From Lichina pygmaea (lineage: Eukaryota; Ascomycota; Lichinomycetes; Lichinales; Lichinaceae): a stretch of DNA of 64,000 bases. Below, piece after piece: positions 44,088 through 57,200 of the stretch. Under the pieces are notes generated by a model. It ran no database searches, had not been told where the DNA came from, and saw only the letters and a list, made by a program, of their open reading frames with translations. Numbering within the stretch: position 1 is the stretch's first letter; each line of letters begins with the position of its first letter. The stretch covers positions 3,844,001-3,908,000 of the forward strand of contig OY730169.1 of NCBI GenBank assembly GCA_963422465.1, in the 5' to 3' direction. Position numbers and translations under genes: made by a program.

Positions 44088-44738
44088 TTACCAAGGGCGC
44101 AAAAATTTGCGAAAGAACTTACATGTATGACGGGACCACAGTGGGACTGGACGAGCTGCCCGCGCCGGTCGCCCCAAGGCTGGGTCCACCCACCAACCCT
44201 TGGCGGCCGTGGCCTGCCGCCATCGCCCCGATGGCCCAGGGCGTGCGAACTGCTTCCAACGCCCGCTCGGTAACCCGCGGCGAGGGTGGCCACCTGGCGG
44301 TGGCCGACCTGGCGGCGGCAACGAGGCTTGGGACCGCGAGGGAGCCTCCGCCGGCGTTGGAAAAGGCCGTCGGGGGGGAGTCGGGGCGTCCGAAGAACCC
44401 GTCAGCGGGGCAGCGGGAGTGGTGGTTCCTGCCGTCGTCGGCGCTCCTGAGGGATCTGCGGCTGCTGCGGCCGCTTCTGGGTCGGCATCTGAACTTCCGT
44501 TCTTGGTCTTCCTTCCGAACAACCGCTTCCTACAAGTACACCGAAAAATATGTCAGCCAGGGAACCATAGTATAAAATCGAGGTAATAGTGTAGGATAAA
44601 CCGGGAAACAAGGAAAGACAACCTTTCTTGCAATTTGTCTTTTGACTTTGAGGACATGGCTTTATATCCCTTGATGTCAAGACTGCCGGCTGCTGTAATT
44701 GCTCCAATGGCCACTTTTGCAATGTCCTTGTCTTCCAT
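44088..44738 (-). CDS. Hypothetical protein, Ala/Pro-rich (2 exons, 185 aa, tentative)
   Basis: Exons 44738-44623 and 44529-44088 join in frame across a 93-nt intron. The protein begins with MEDKDIAKVAIGAITAAGSL, a possibly helical segment, then a basic junction (KRLFGRKTKNGS). After Ala-rich and Thr/Pro-rich low complexity it ends in a Gly/Arg/Trp-rich tail. I recognise no domain. The second exon starts with the same 'tgtag|gaagcgg' border and a similarly basic start as the tentative gene at 5.4-6.7 kb, so the two may be distant paralogues. The opposite strand also has long open frames here because of GC-rich composition, so the coding strand is not certain. Confidence 0.35.
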
Positions 44739-44744
44739 GTTCAG

Positions 44745-44930
44745 TATGGCCGAGTGGACGACGGAAGGACCAAAGCCGGGGATGATGGAAGGACGGAAGT
44801 TGGGGAGGAAGGAAAGACTGAAGCTGGGGAGTAAGTAAAGACTGAAGCTGAGGACGATGGAAGAACTGAACCCGAGGAGGAAGAAACGACTGAACCCGGA
44901 GACGATGGAAAGAATGAAACAGTGGACGTA
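44745..44930. repeat. 24-bp tandem repeat, about six copies
   Basis: On the minus strand the unit is close to 'tcctccccagcttcagtctttcct' (Ser/Pro/Val codons), directly upstream of the tentative gene that starts at 44738. On the plus strand it reads as Asp/Glu/Gly-rich. Copies have diverged by several bases each. Confidence 0.75.
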
Positions 44931-44956
44931 GGAAGGTACACTCGCTTACCAAGCAT

Positions 44957-47480
44957 CCTCTGCTACCCCCGCCTCCGCAGGTAGCGACTGTCGTACTATC
45001 TTAATAAACTAGCATGGATATATAATAGAAACATTCATCAGGATTTTTTTCATGCTCACTGCTAACGGTATTCTTATTTTTCCTTTCCAAACTGTTGTTT
45101 TTTTTGAGTGAACTGTATCAAGGAGGCGGATCTTCATGACTGTAATTGCCCACTGTGCCAACAGTGGCATTGGAACACAAAATTGTAGTATCTATGTTGA
45201 GTTTGGGGCGAAAGGTCCTTGGTCTGTTGTGGGATATCTGAGCTCCGATCTGCGATAATACTTGATCTGGGTTGGTATGTCTCGTATCTGGCTTGATAAA
45301 GCCTAGGATCCGGCTTGAATCTGGGCCTTGAGTCGGGCAAACATAGACTTGGTCTATGTGTCAATATTCCTTGGTGGATTGGATTTTTGCCCATGGAGCG
45401 AGCTTTCTGGCCACTGAAAAGAGAGATGCTCCGGCTATAAGTAGGGAAATATAATCACATGAAAGGGGTGGAAAGAACACGTAGACTAACTCCATCACAA
45501 AATAGGGGGAGCCTTTCTCCTTTAGAACGTGTATTGCCGTGAAGTGAAACGAGGACGAGAGAAGAGGAGGTGACCACACTGAGGTGAGGTTCGGCGCTCC
45601 AGATGGCAACTTTGTGCTGAATCAGCTGATAGAAGATCACCTGTACAGTGTCACAACAAAAGTCTGTGTACACCCCTACATGCCTTTACTCGGCAATATC
45701 ATAAGTAATGGGACAAAATCGAGACTTGTTTTCGACATTGAAGTCGCACTACTAATGACTTTCCAGAGCTATTCAAAGTGTATTTGTCAGTATTGTAATA
45801 AACTTCTGTTGTTTCACTGTACCAGGACATTCCCGTACTGTACGTTCGGTCACATGTACTTCCGTAGCTGTGCCTCTGACGACGTAATTACAGAACAAAA
45901 ATATTTTGTGAGCAACTTTCAGAAGCTGTGAATCTGCAAAGAGCTGGCCAAAGGAGCCTGTTGAGACTATTTGAACCACCTCCCAGGACCATGTGGAATT
46001 TATAGCATGATCCGTGGACAGGAGCGCTGACGAGAACGGCGATGAGGGCGATGAGCACGAGCCGTCTGTCGACGTGCGAGGCCTACAAATCAGCTGCTAT
46101 GAACAAGCAGCATCATCATCATCATCGTCGTTGTCATCGTTTGCCCAAGTCAACCATGCCAGACTAGGGTTAACGTCAACTCACCGACTTCCGCTCCTCT
46201 TTCCCCAGTCCAGTCCTTCGGCTTACACGATGGCCGCAACAACCAGATTCTCGACGGACCCGAAAAACATGTCCATGTGTGGATACTCGAACCTCAATTC
46301 CGGCATTGGTTTTCGATGTTCGAACCCTGGCTGCCCCCTGTGCATGATGTCGAAGTTGAGCAGCAGCTTTGTGTAGATTGTCTCGAAGATTTTCCGCGGC
46401 GACAGCTTCACAATCGGAGCTGTCAAGTAAATTAACACGCCATCAGCATCAGTGAAGCCTTGAACACTCTTCAAACACGCAACCCGTGAGAGTATGACTC
46501 AATGAAGATGGCAGAACGTGGCTGATCGTGGCACAGGCTTCCTTATCAGAGTTTTCGTGGGATTCCATGATGATGATTGTGGCTTGAAGACCGGCTTGAC
46601 TCGTTCAATGAAGTCCTTATTATCGTCTCAATACCACCAAATGGCGTCATTCGTATATGACTGGATGGGAAGGCCGTGGCTGGACTCATACTCCTCCCCG
46701 AGGCCCTCGTTGTGGTGGATGACTGCTTGTTGCCATCTCTCCTCGACAATGCTGATGATGTGTCTGTGTCCACAAGTCTGTAGACGTCTCGGGGTCGCTG
46801 GAGCTTCCAGGAGGGTTTCCTTTCCAAGTGTTAATTGCTGATCCAGTTCTGTTGTGCGAGCCGGTCGGTCTTTGGCTGGGGCCAACTCTGGCTTGGATGA
46901 GAATGAAAAAGAAGAGCGCAAGGTGGCTTGGTGGGCCCTCTTTCATGCTGAATTTGGCTTCAGCTGGGTCTTCCTATCAGCTGCACTCGGGTCCCTTCCA
47001 AGTCCTCTTGCTGTGTGGACAAAAGATTGCTTGGTAATGTCCCAAGTCTTGGGCTCCTTGTCCAGCAGCTGGGTTGCCACTTTCAGGCTTCGAGTTCCTT
47101 CTCCAAGAGCTGGGTTGTCGACAATCTTGCCAGACATTCTTCTGGCAGGGGTGCTCTCTTGGTAATGTGGTGCCCGCATCTATCTCCTGCTTGTTTGCTT
47201 GATCTCTTCGTCGGCTCTGCCAGTTCTTCCCCTGGTCTCCAGTTTCTCTGCAGCTGCCAATGGGTGTGGTCTGGCTTCTTCCCAGGACTTGTGGGTCTGG
47301 CTCCTTCCTCACGTGAGGTCCTGTCTCAAGCTTCCTTTCTTGCGCTGGTATAGCTTCTTTCTTGCGTGTGTGTGGGCCTCGGGCCTCAACACTCCCTTCA
47401 GCAGAGCTGTGTTATTTTTGATGGTTTCTCTGGCCTATCACCAATACTACCCCGCTGGTCCTCCAGAACTCTGACTCCGG
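44957..47480. other. Gene-poor, partly transposon-like region
   Basis: AT-richer than average at 44990-45110. No gene could be supported. Minus-strand frames between 46220 and 47310 contain protein-like patches (for example around 46230-46470 with 'GQPGFEHRKPMPELRF') interrupted by stops. They may be a decayed element or an old host gene, but I cannot name it. Confidence 0.4.
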
Positions 47481-48075
47481 GGGTGGCTGCAAGCCAGACA
47501 AGATGCCACACAGAAAGGACATGCTCCGCCTACACGCCGGCCTACCGAAGGCGCACAGCAGCCTCCTCACACAGATCTGAACAGGCAAGATAGGCCTGGC
47601 GGCGTTCCTGCACAAGCACCGGGTCCCCGGCTTTGAGTCACCAGTCTGCAGCTGTGGGTGGCAATAAGAGACTGCAAAGCATGTGATTTTTAATTACCCC
47701 CGCTTTACTAGTGAGCGCCAGGCACTGTGCAGCACCACCACCACCACTGACTTCCAGGTGCTAACCACTGACCCTCGGGCAGCAGCCACCCTGACAGTGT
47801 AGTTCCTTTGTCGGAACATCCTCCCCTAGTTCTCCTGAGCCCTGGACCAACTCTAGTCTGGCTGCTCTTAGCTACTTTCTTGTTCTACAGTATCTTAGCA
47901 GGAGGGCGCCTGCATAGGGGCTGCAGAGGGGGGGGGGGGGGGGGGGGTTTGCCCTAAGGCTAGGTGCAGGCTACCTAACCCAGAGGCTTCCGTCTGTCCT
48001 TACCAGTTTTACAGATAACCCAGCATAATCTAGCTAGCTAGATTTAGAATGGTGTAGGAATTCAATACAATACAA
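47481..48075 (+). mobile_element. Decayed 3' end of a GC-rich Tad-like LINE
   Basis: Translated plus-strand pieces show the ORF2 C-terminus: 'LHAGLPKAHSSLLTQI', 'FLHKHRVPGFESPVCSCGWQ' and 'ETAKHVIFNYPRF' (the usual CxCG...ETxxH...CP zinc region with a lost Cys). The frame has several in-frame stops. The noncoding tail has the same 'tagaatggtgtaggaattcaat' ending as the copy at 18.3 kb and finishes in (aatac)n. A G20 run (47928-47947) lies within it. The 5' limit and target duplication are not clear. Confidence 0.78.
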
Positions 48076-49282
48076 TTACCACTACTATGATTTTGTGATC
48101 AGGCCAGTCTCCAAAGTGGAGTGTTCACTGGTTGGATTAGCAGACTTGGTGAAGCCTGTGGGGGTTTGCCGGGGCTAGACTCAAGCTCCTCGGCCGGCTG
48201 GAGGCTCACGACTTCTGGATGCTGTCATCCCTTCAGCACACCAACACCTAATCCAAACTGAGTATTGCTACCAACGGAGCTTGCTATAAGTGCTAGGACG
48301 GAGGTTGGCAATAGTGAATCAATTCTTAGAACTACTTGCTGAAACATGGCTATATATGCCAGTGAGAAGGGTCACGTGCATACACATGTGATCATCACCG
48401 ATCTGGCAGCTGAGGATCACGTGAAACGAAAAGGTATAGACGGGCCAGAGTTCAATATCACGTGACTTGATACTCGCTGACCTAGACACCTCGTAGTGGT
48501 CACGGTAGTATTCTCCACAACGCAGACAAGCACCAAAAAAAAAATACCCATGACAATAAGCTATCTTTGTTGGCCAGGACAACACCTCCAGCGAATCAGT
48601 TCCTCCCCACGGTCAGTGAAAGGGAAGAGGTGTTCGGAGATGGGAAGTAGACTAGTCAAATAAGCAACTTCTGCAGTGCTGACAGACGCCACACCTACAC
48701 CTCCTGCCTATTGCTGTACTAGCACGGTTAGGTCATCTACAGTACAGTACGTATGTACCGGATGTCAGCATTGCAGGTACACCAGATCTATCTCGAGTAC
48801 CGTATGTACGCGAGATAAAAAAAAGTGCGAGAAGCATCGTCAAGGACGGACGTAATACTGTCCCCAGGATGTCGGGCCACAGGTTGTATGTACGAGGCAT
48901 ACCCATATAACGTCTGACGGGGGGGGCGCCACAGAAGAGGCTTGAGCAAGCAAAGCGGGCGCCTCACCGCAGAGACGTGTCATTCGCAGTCGTCTTTCAG
49001 GCCAGAAAATATCATAAAGAATACAACACGTTGATGTCGTGCAGAATCGAACCGACAACTATGACGTCAACACATCCCTACCCCAAAATAAACCCCCACA
49101 AAAATTACAGGCGTGCGCCTGCTAAACCCTCACACTCGTAGGAACCCCAGTGCAAGCAACCTGGGCGTCTATGGTTCCTAACGTGATGTTGAGTTTGGCC
49201 AGACCCCTTTACCATAACCGACACCCACTCAGGTTTCAGGCGGCACACAGCGGACAGTCACCTCTCCCTCTGTTGATATTTT

Positions 49283-49315
<33 letters not shown>

Positions 49316-50561
49316 CCGGGGGAGATGACCGTCTTTACTGGGAGGTTGGGAGAAGTACGCAGCTCCTCCCAATTAAGCCACAAAGGGCCTATCCTGTTTT
49401 CCCACACTTGAAAGGAATTGAGGTGCGAGAATATATATTGTAATGTGGGGGAGGGAGCTGGGCGCAGCATGTGGTGTTGGGGCGTACAGCCCCAGCAGCA
49501 GTAGGGCAAGACGCATGGAGTTTTCCGTCAGACTACTTGTACGGTAGCGTCTGATCTAGATGGGTTTCACCATAATTACTGTTTCCATGACCGTGATGAC
49601 TTATCCGGGATGGCATACTAGACCTCGAGCGTCGGGTCTGCGAATGCTTCGTCACCGCTTTCCTTGACAGAAGAGGCAGAGAGCTGTGGATGGAACCAAG
49701 TACAGACGCACTGTAGATGTTCAGGTGTAGGGTTCTCATGCTTGCGTGCCTTTGGCGTGGTACATTTTCGATCGGCGCAGGATGCTGAAGGATTGGCTAT
49801 GTAGCCTTTAATACTGGAGGGGCAATGGAGTTGGAGAGCGAGGGAGAGCATTCCAAGACGAGAAATATGGATGAGGTAGGAGATGGAGCAGCATGCAGGG
49901 CTCTCTGGCACGGTCATCATCATCATCATCATCATCATGGCGGATCGATGCAACTTCTCATCAACGTAAAGCCTGGGAATAGGGCGCTGCTAGTGGAAAT
50001 GGCAATTAGATTAGCGCAAAGAACTAGACGTAGGATGGGGTCCTATCCGTTTGGCCAGTATCGAAAGCCAGTCCTAGATTTGTATCGGAGGGCATCCCTG
50101 AACATGAATGCTTCTCCGAATATACCGCCTGGTGCCAGCAACAAACAGATACAAAATCAAATACAATATATACAGCAAGAAGAACAGACCGAGTAGAATG
50201 TATACGACAACAAGAAAGGAGTCGCCCGACGTATGTGAAAGGTTCTGAGCCATGTTGCTGAGGTTCGATGATGATGCCGTTGGACACATCATGGAACAGA
50301 AAGTATGGAGAACAAAGAGGATGCTGAAGGGAGGTCAACCCGTGGAGTGGGTGATCGTTGTGCGAAGGCGGGACTACCGCTCGCCGCCGATCAGCGTCAT
50401 TCGTGTAACGCAGCAACCTCCATCAACGCCGCGGCGGTTCCCGACGAAAGACCGGAGGTCTACGCCGACCGCGAGCCGAGAAAGAAAGTCCCCGAGAGCA
50501 ATTTTCCCCGCCGAGGCACCCCCGCGGAGAGGGGCTGTGTTGGGGGGGGGGGGGGGGGGGC
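48076..50561. other. Gene-poor region
   Basis: No supportable gene. Contents: three CACGTG-containing sites at 48370-48470, GTAC clusters at 48738-48810, a G29 tract (49285-49313), a (CAT)8 microsatellite (49915-49938), and G19 (50542-50560) that stops 1 bp before the next gene's stop codon. Confidence 0.55.
49285..49313. repeat. Poly(G) tract, 29 bp
   Basis: A pure G run in intergenic DNA. Confidence 0.95.
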
Positions 50562-51269
50562 TCAGAGCTGGTAAGACCTTGAGCCCGCCCCAGCCGAAAC
50601 GGTACGACGTAGATGTGCCCGCCTCCTGGCCTCCTCGAGTTGGCTCTGCACGTAGCTGGGCGGGGCATCGGCGTCGCCGTCCTCCTCGAACATGCAGACG
50701 GATATGGCGGGCGAGGGCAGGGCCGACCGATCAGGGCGCCACGATTCCGGAATCTCCGGTAGCTCCGCCTGCGGTATCGAATCCTCCGTCGCCGGATGCG
50801 GACGCTCGACTCTCCTCATCCATCTCTCTTCATCCGGCACCCAAATCAGGGTGGACGGCGGCGGCGGGACCGCCCGGTCGTGCGCCGGCCGCGGCGTCGG
50901 CATGACCGGCGGCGGGCAGAGGGTGGAGAGATCCACCAGGACCTCGGAAGGCGCCGCCACTGGCTGCTGCATCGTGGATCTCGTGCGGCGCAAGTCAGTC
51001 GCCTGATCTGGCTTCTTCGCGACGAACAACCAACCCCGTGGCGGCCTGCCATCTGGGGGCTCGGAGCTGCTGCCGCTGTAGGTCGGGTGGGGATCGTGAC
51101 GCCAGGGCCCGAAAGTGGTGTGGGGTGGTGGAGAAGCCGCAGATGAGTGGACGTCGGCCCAGAACGGCCTGTACGCCGAACTGGACGATGGCCTCACCTC
51201 GGACGACGAAGATGAGGGATAGAGGTGCTCGGACGAGCGAGCCCGTCGCAAGAACGCGCTCGACTCCAT
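50562..51269 (-). CDS. Hypothetical Ser/Pro-rich protein with a PPSY motif (235 aa)
   Basis: An intronless ATG-started frame (MESSAFLRRARSSEHL...) whose first 60 residues are Ser-rich. It has a Trp- and Pro-rich middle with possible short linear motifs (PRGWLFVAKKPDQ, STLIWVPDEERWMRRVE). The C-terminal 'DAPPSYVQSQLEEARRRAH' holds a PPxY, which in other fungi recruits WW-domain proteins such as the Rsp5/HulA ubiquitin ligase. I recognise no family. Composition and the absence of repeats argue for a real gene. The stop lies next to a G19 run that would sit in the 3' untranslated region. Confidence 0.65.
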   Translation of the reverse strand: MESSAFLRRARSSEHLYPSSSSSEVRPSSSSAYRPFWADVHSSAASPPPHTTFGPWRHDPHPTYSGSSSEPPDGRPPRGWLFVAKKPDQATDLRRTRSTMQQPVAAPSEVLVDLSTLCPPPVMPTPRPAHDRAVPPPPSTLIWVPDEERWMRRVERPHPATEDSIPQAELPEIPESWRPDRSALPSPAISVCMFEEDGDADAPPSYVQSQLEEARRRAHLRRTVSAGAGSRSYQL

Positions 51270-54200
51270 ACGTGTCCGTCGGGCGTCCGCGTCCTTTCCT
51301 GTATATATGTTTTGGACCGGCCGCGGGACGTACGGAGGCCAAATCTGCTACGAGGAATCCCTCGGCTGCACTTCAACTGGAGAGCAGACGACTTGGTGTA
51401 CCAACGCAATCCCTCAAGCACGAGAGAGCGGCGCATGCGGGGCGCAACATGGTCTTCGCCACTTGCCGGTGCTGGTGTCGTTGCTGGTGGTGGTGCCGCT
51501 ATTGCTGCAAGGGTCGCAGAGATCATGCCCGGACCATCAGGATCGCACGATAGGCATGAACATCCAACATGGCTCAGTCGAATATTGAGCCTGCCACAGC
51601 CTCGTGTGTGTCGTTGTGGTCGCGATGGTACATATATGAACCTGTCTTGAGATGGGAGTTCTCCCAGCAGTACGTATGTACTGCACTACACGTCGCAGAG
51701 ACACAATCGATCAGTTGCCACGGTCCGGATTGCCGCCCATTGGCCGTGGCTTGAGGACAAGTACTACGAGAGCCAGCTGTAGTACGTACATATCATCAGG
51801 TATTTAGCTCTGCCTTGCCTGCGGCTGGCGCAAAGCCTTCTTCAGCTGAGATTCTGCACACGGCAAGCCTCGGTAACAGGTAGGAACAGGAAGGATCCAT
51901 GGCAGGAGGAAGGGGCAACGCGGGGCCACGACCTGAACCATAGGGGCCCCAGGCTGGTCACAGCTCCTGGAGTTTAGGGGTCAAGTGTCTAGGACGGTCA
52001 CGTGGTGGACCCCCGCATGAGGCTGTGTCGTTGACTTTGGCTCAAACAGGAATCCGCTTGGCTTGACGAGAACGCTAGTCTTTCGCTTCGTTCGAGATTC
52101 TCGAAAATAGCAACACAGATCAGACGAAGGCCGTCGTTCCCGACGGAATTACGATGGTACTGTACAGCCGTACGTACGTACGGAACGTACAACATCGAGA
52201 TGCGGAGATACTGCACAGTCTCTACATCAATCTTCCGCCAGTATCAAGGCTTCTCAGATGTATTGATTACCAACAAATTCCTGTCACTTTTGTGTTCACC
52301 TGTTACCATCGTACCTCATCGTGCTTCCAACACATCGCGAGCTCCTCATCATGCTCAGCAAGTGAGAATGGCATTCAGCCTCGTGCGGGACACAGCCGCT
52401 GACATCATCCTCTGCCGCTATTACCGACGGCTAATCTATGACGGCCTCAATACTTTCCATTTCGCTGTGGCAGCACCAACAGAGCATTCCTGCTACACAA
52501 TACTGTACGGCACTGTGCAACAGGCTGACAGCCTCATGATCCCATGACCAAGAATCACGTAATCTTGGTCTCTCTGAGCTTACGAGCTACAAGTCGACGG
52601 CTTGTCCACAGCGCTGGTCTGCCGGCGTCGGGAGATATCAGACCTGATATCTCCCGTCTTGTATCAGATTTCCCTAAATATAAGCCTTTTACGGCCAAGG
52701 GTCGTTTCTCGTTTCACAGGTTGTTTACACACCGCCTTATCACATACGGAACGTGCAGTACCGGATGCATCACATGGCCCCTCACGCACTCGAGGGAAGG
52801 ACGAATGGCTATCTGGCAATGCAGAGCACCGTCGCGTCGGTACCACACGTGGCAAAGCAGGACTACTACCCACGCTATCTTAGACGCGAGACCGCCGTAC
52901 GTATGTTTTGTTCATGACACCTGGTGGCAGTCTCGTATCGAACTCTTGGCAGTTGCGCCACGGATGACTTGACAGAGCTGCAGCTGCACCATGCTCGGAT
53001 ATACAGAACGTACGCCTGACGACGATTGCTATCACCATGTGTTCACTTTCTACCTGACTGCCACATCCTCACCTTATCCCCTGGGTGGTGTGTCCGGAAA
53101 TCATGAAGGGACTCCTTTCAGAAATGGCTATCCAACTACCGGGTCAAGATCCTCGATTGCGACTGCTAGTTGGATCATCTTTGTCCCAATTATCCTGTGG
53201 GAACAACATATCTCCATGTCATCTTCAAAGAATGACCATCTACTCTTTGTACGGGTAAGTGATCTCGTCGGTGCGTGAAATCTTGCCATGCCTTGAGCCG
53301 GATGGTGTCCCGCCGAAGAATCTCGCGCAGAGACCCAGGCAGTCTTGGGGATTCCCGGATGGAGCACCGGAACTGGCCGTGCCAGGTCACGACAAGTTCA
53401 GTGGGCTGATGCCAAGGCCAATCTGGCATCGAACTAGTAACAAATCGGAACCACTCGGATTCCCGGCTATACGAGCACGTCGATGGACTGTGATGGCTCA
53501 GTAGGATTTATGAAACTATATCGGAACAACGTCCTGTATTGGGACTAGGAGGACTCTCGGGGATCCTGTGCACACGAGGGTCCTTTGTCGTGCAGGCGTG
53601 GCAGGGTTCCTCTTACCGTTGGACTTCATCCCCGCACTGCCCGCATGCATTTTTTTGGACCACGATGCTCACGCCTGCAGCATCGATCAACTTGGACGGT
53701 CTCAGAACGGACTGGCGGTGAACTCTACTTGCTGTTCTATCAAGCAATCCATCTCTAGATTGCCAAACAGCAACTCTGTTGGAGCCCAGATATCATCGAA
53801 AAACTCCCCGGGACACTATGTTGGAGGATTTGTGTCTCAATCCAGTTCTTCCTCCGTCTCGGCCACGGATGGCATGTCAACTCCCTGCTTTGCTTGTTGG
53901 GCATTTGCCAATCCGAAAGGAAGAGAGATCCTTTTTTGTCACTGTGAGACATCTAGCAAGTATTTCCAGTGACCCCCTGACCCAGCTGCAGCTCGTCAGT
54001 ACTACGTAAGCTGGAAGAGCTCAAGTGGAACCCGCTATCTGACTACTCCATATCCCTCGATCCTAGTGGACCCATGGGGCTTGCGCAGGACCTGGCAGAG
54101 AGTGAATAGCTTCCTACCACCCTACATGTTTCTATGTCAGGAGTAGTCAAAGCATTGCTAAAGCATTCTTTCATTATCTTGTGAATTACTTTGACAATCT

Positions 54201-57200
54201 ACTGGTACCTCCCACAATGTGCTTTTACATTGAGAATCTTGATGGTTCCTCTTGGGACGTGATAGAATAGACCATCTCAATCGTCAATCCATACTAGTCT
54301 ACTTATCCTCGTGATAGAGGGAGACGGATGAGCAAATCCTACTGAACTTTCTTCCTCCTCCTGTGGTGTTAGTCCAGTATAGCATTCCTCCTTTGTTCTA
54401 GGACTAGCTGACCAGACCATGTCGGGCAAGTCTCCTCTCTTGCCTCTGCTAAATTCTCGGGTTCGTGATTGGGACTGTCATTGGTAGGCTTCCATTGATT
54501 CTCATGTAAAATTGTCTCGGGATGTGATGCTAGAGGCCCAAGCTACGTGTTGAGAATGACGCCGGCAAGCATCAGGGCTGGAAACCCGAGCTCTGGGTAT
54601 CGCCACTACCGACAAATCCCCAAGTCAGCGCTGAAAGCTGAGGTTGAGCATCCACGCCACCGAATCAGCACCAGGAGCAGGCGCAGTATCGGAAGAAGGA
54701 CATGTATGTAACCGGCGTCATCCTCCCCATCCAGGTCAGTACAACGCTCTAGAATCAAACGCGCTTTTCAATGAATACAATCTCAACAAGTATGAATGTT
54801 TGAAAGATCACAGGGAGACGACATTGATGTACCTCCTTGTACAAATCCCCGCCGCGGTCGACTGTCACAGTTTCGGTACCCTTTTGAGCCTTTCACTCTT
54901 TGAACCCGTCATCAGCCTCAACCTTCATACATTTCCCTTTAAAAAAAGAGGGCCATGCCTCTACAGCAACTCTGTTGAGGAGGATGACGTTCGATTCTGG
55001 AACTCTCACAGCTCTAGCTACTCAAGGTGAGGGATATAGCCCTGGTGGTACTGTACGGTATGTGCTACCCCTGCTCTCTCGTAGTACCGTGGTGCTACTC
55101 CAGTCTTTCGTTGTGCCTGCTTCTAGTGCTGCGTGGTTATTCCTATCACTGACTTGGTGACGTGGATACTCACCTTAGCTCCCGGCGCTTTCTCAGTTGA
55201 TAGACTTTTACATCTCCGGTAGGGTTAATGTGCTGCTTGCACTTATCATGACTGTGCCTGTGCCTGTGCCTGTGCCATGGGGCTCTTTACCCGAGGGTCA
55301 GACAGCTAAGAAGAATTGGCGTACTCCGTACATCCGCGTCGGGACGGGAGGTCTCAAACTTACAGGACTACTCTACACATTACCGTACCGTACACCAGCA
55401 CGAGAGCGGGTTGATGCAAGAAACAGCCACGCGTCCACGGCGTCGTGCCAACTTCGAAGTGTCCTGCATGTCCAATGAGCCATGGCAATCTCGGCACGCA
55501 GTGTCGTGATTCATCAGCGACGCATCTGGCCTGGCCTGGCCTGCTTCCACAGTTCCAGATTTGCTCGCCGCGGACTTTCTACGGCATTGCCAGTCGAGAA
55601 TCTTGGGCAACTCCAGACCTCCTACAGCTGTTGTGCAACCAGACCATGCCAGATCCGGTCTACACCATGGCCTGTACTGGTACGTTACATCAGGGGTTCC
55701 GACCAAGAATTCCGGCGTTTATCTAGCGACGGCGCGCTTCCGCATCGTTTATGGCGGTTACTCGAATGTTCCCCAACGTGGTAAAAGCACGCGTGGCGCG
55801 GTGGCTTTCCGACTTGTGAGCGGCATGGTCCGGCCTTTGCAGATGCCGAGACTCGACATCCCAGGGTCGTTGTAGGATCTGCCTGTCCAGGACCGGAAAG
55901 CAGCTTCCAGGACGACTGGCCACGAATCGCAATTCGCAGGTACCCCTCGTGCCCTCGAAGGTAGCTTAGCGGGCTTAGGTGCCGAACGGCCCTTCCGTGG
56001 ACCGGATTGGCCTGGCGTGCTGCTGGCATTCGAACGTCGGTCCGAGTCTCCCTCTCCCGGGAAGGATACGCTCTGTCGGCCCTCGCCTTCGACGTCGGGC
56101 CTCGGTGCACAGTTCCTCCCTGCTGCTGTTTACGAGATCCCGTATCGATTTCGCTTGGGCAGCACTGCGGGGGACCGGACGGCCTCCCCCTGGCTCTCCT
56201 TCCGCGAGTCTCTCTGAGGGTCAGAAACTGATTGTGGGCGCGATCAGGCTACGTTCGTACTGACGCCCTTGGTGAGCATCTAAATACAGTACTTCCGTAC
56301 GGTACAGTACATACAGCACCACGACCGTGCTCTTGTCAAGCGAATGGCTACGATATCGGCTTGAGCTTTGACTCCCGAAGAGTTCGGCGAACTCTCTCGG
56401 ATCGGACCACTTCACAGAATACTCTCGCGACGGTGAACCAGCCGAAGCCGTGGCTTTCCGGTGTGACGCTTGCCGTCGTCACTGTGGCTTGGTCCCTTGC
56501 GTCGGACGCGGGCCATGGAAAAGGACGATACGGCGTCGTCGACGCTCGTCCCCAAGGTGGAACACGGCATTCCCTCAACAGACAAGGGGTGGGGAAGCAG
56601 TCGAAGCAGGAGCCTTCGAACACGTGATCCGTCGAGCCTGTTGTCTCCTGCGCCTCGTACATTACGTACCCGAAACATCTAACAAGCTGCGGTCGATGCG
56701 TTTCGGATTGATCGTCGCCGACCTTTACGACCAGACAAACAATCTCTGGCGGAGAGGTACGGAGTACTTCCGTACTGCGGATGTAGCATGCTGCAGCAGC
56801 GGTATGCTTGGTCGTCGACAGCACCCCAGATGGCTAAGATTGCGCCGATGAATGGCTGTGCAACTTGATTAAAGGACTCTCGTCCACGGCGCCATTGCGC
56901 GGCACTGGGCGCGTCGCGGGCTTTCGATTCCTCTAAACGAGCTTGAGCCTGGCAGGGCTAGATTGATTCAAGGTCTCGATACATCAACGGCGGCAAGATC
57001 AACGCTACCGGATCAGGTACAGGCTACGATATGGAAATGCTGTGGCCCAAGCGCGTTGCTCGGGCCACCTCGTTTGAGGCTCGGCACCAACCAGCACGGC
57101 CCGCGACGGCACCGAGAGTACGTACCGAGATGTACTGTATACGGTATAGATCCGTATGTACCTGCGTACGAAGGTACCGGTACGTGCGTACGGGTGTGAT

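Noticed and set aside
48960-49060. tRNA-like B box (ggttcgattc on the minus strand)
   Set aside because: The flanking bases do not form a T stem or acceptor stem, and no A box lies at the proper distance.
53190-54000. Minus-strand protein-like patches suggesting an old mobile element
   Set aside because: Patches are short, broken by stops and lack any reverse transcriptase, integrase, capsid or transposase motif I can name, so I left the region unassigned.
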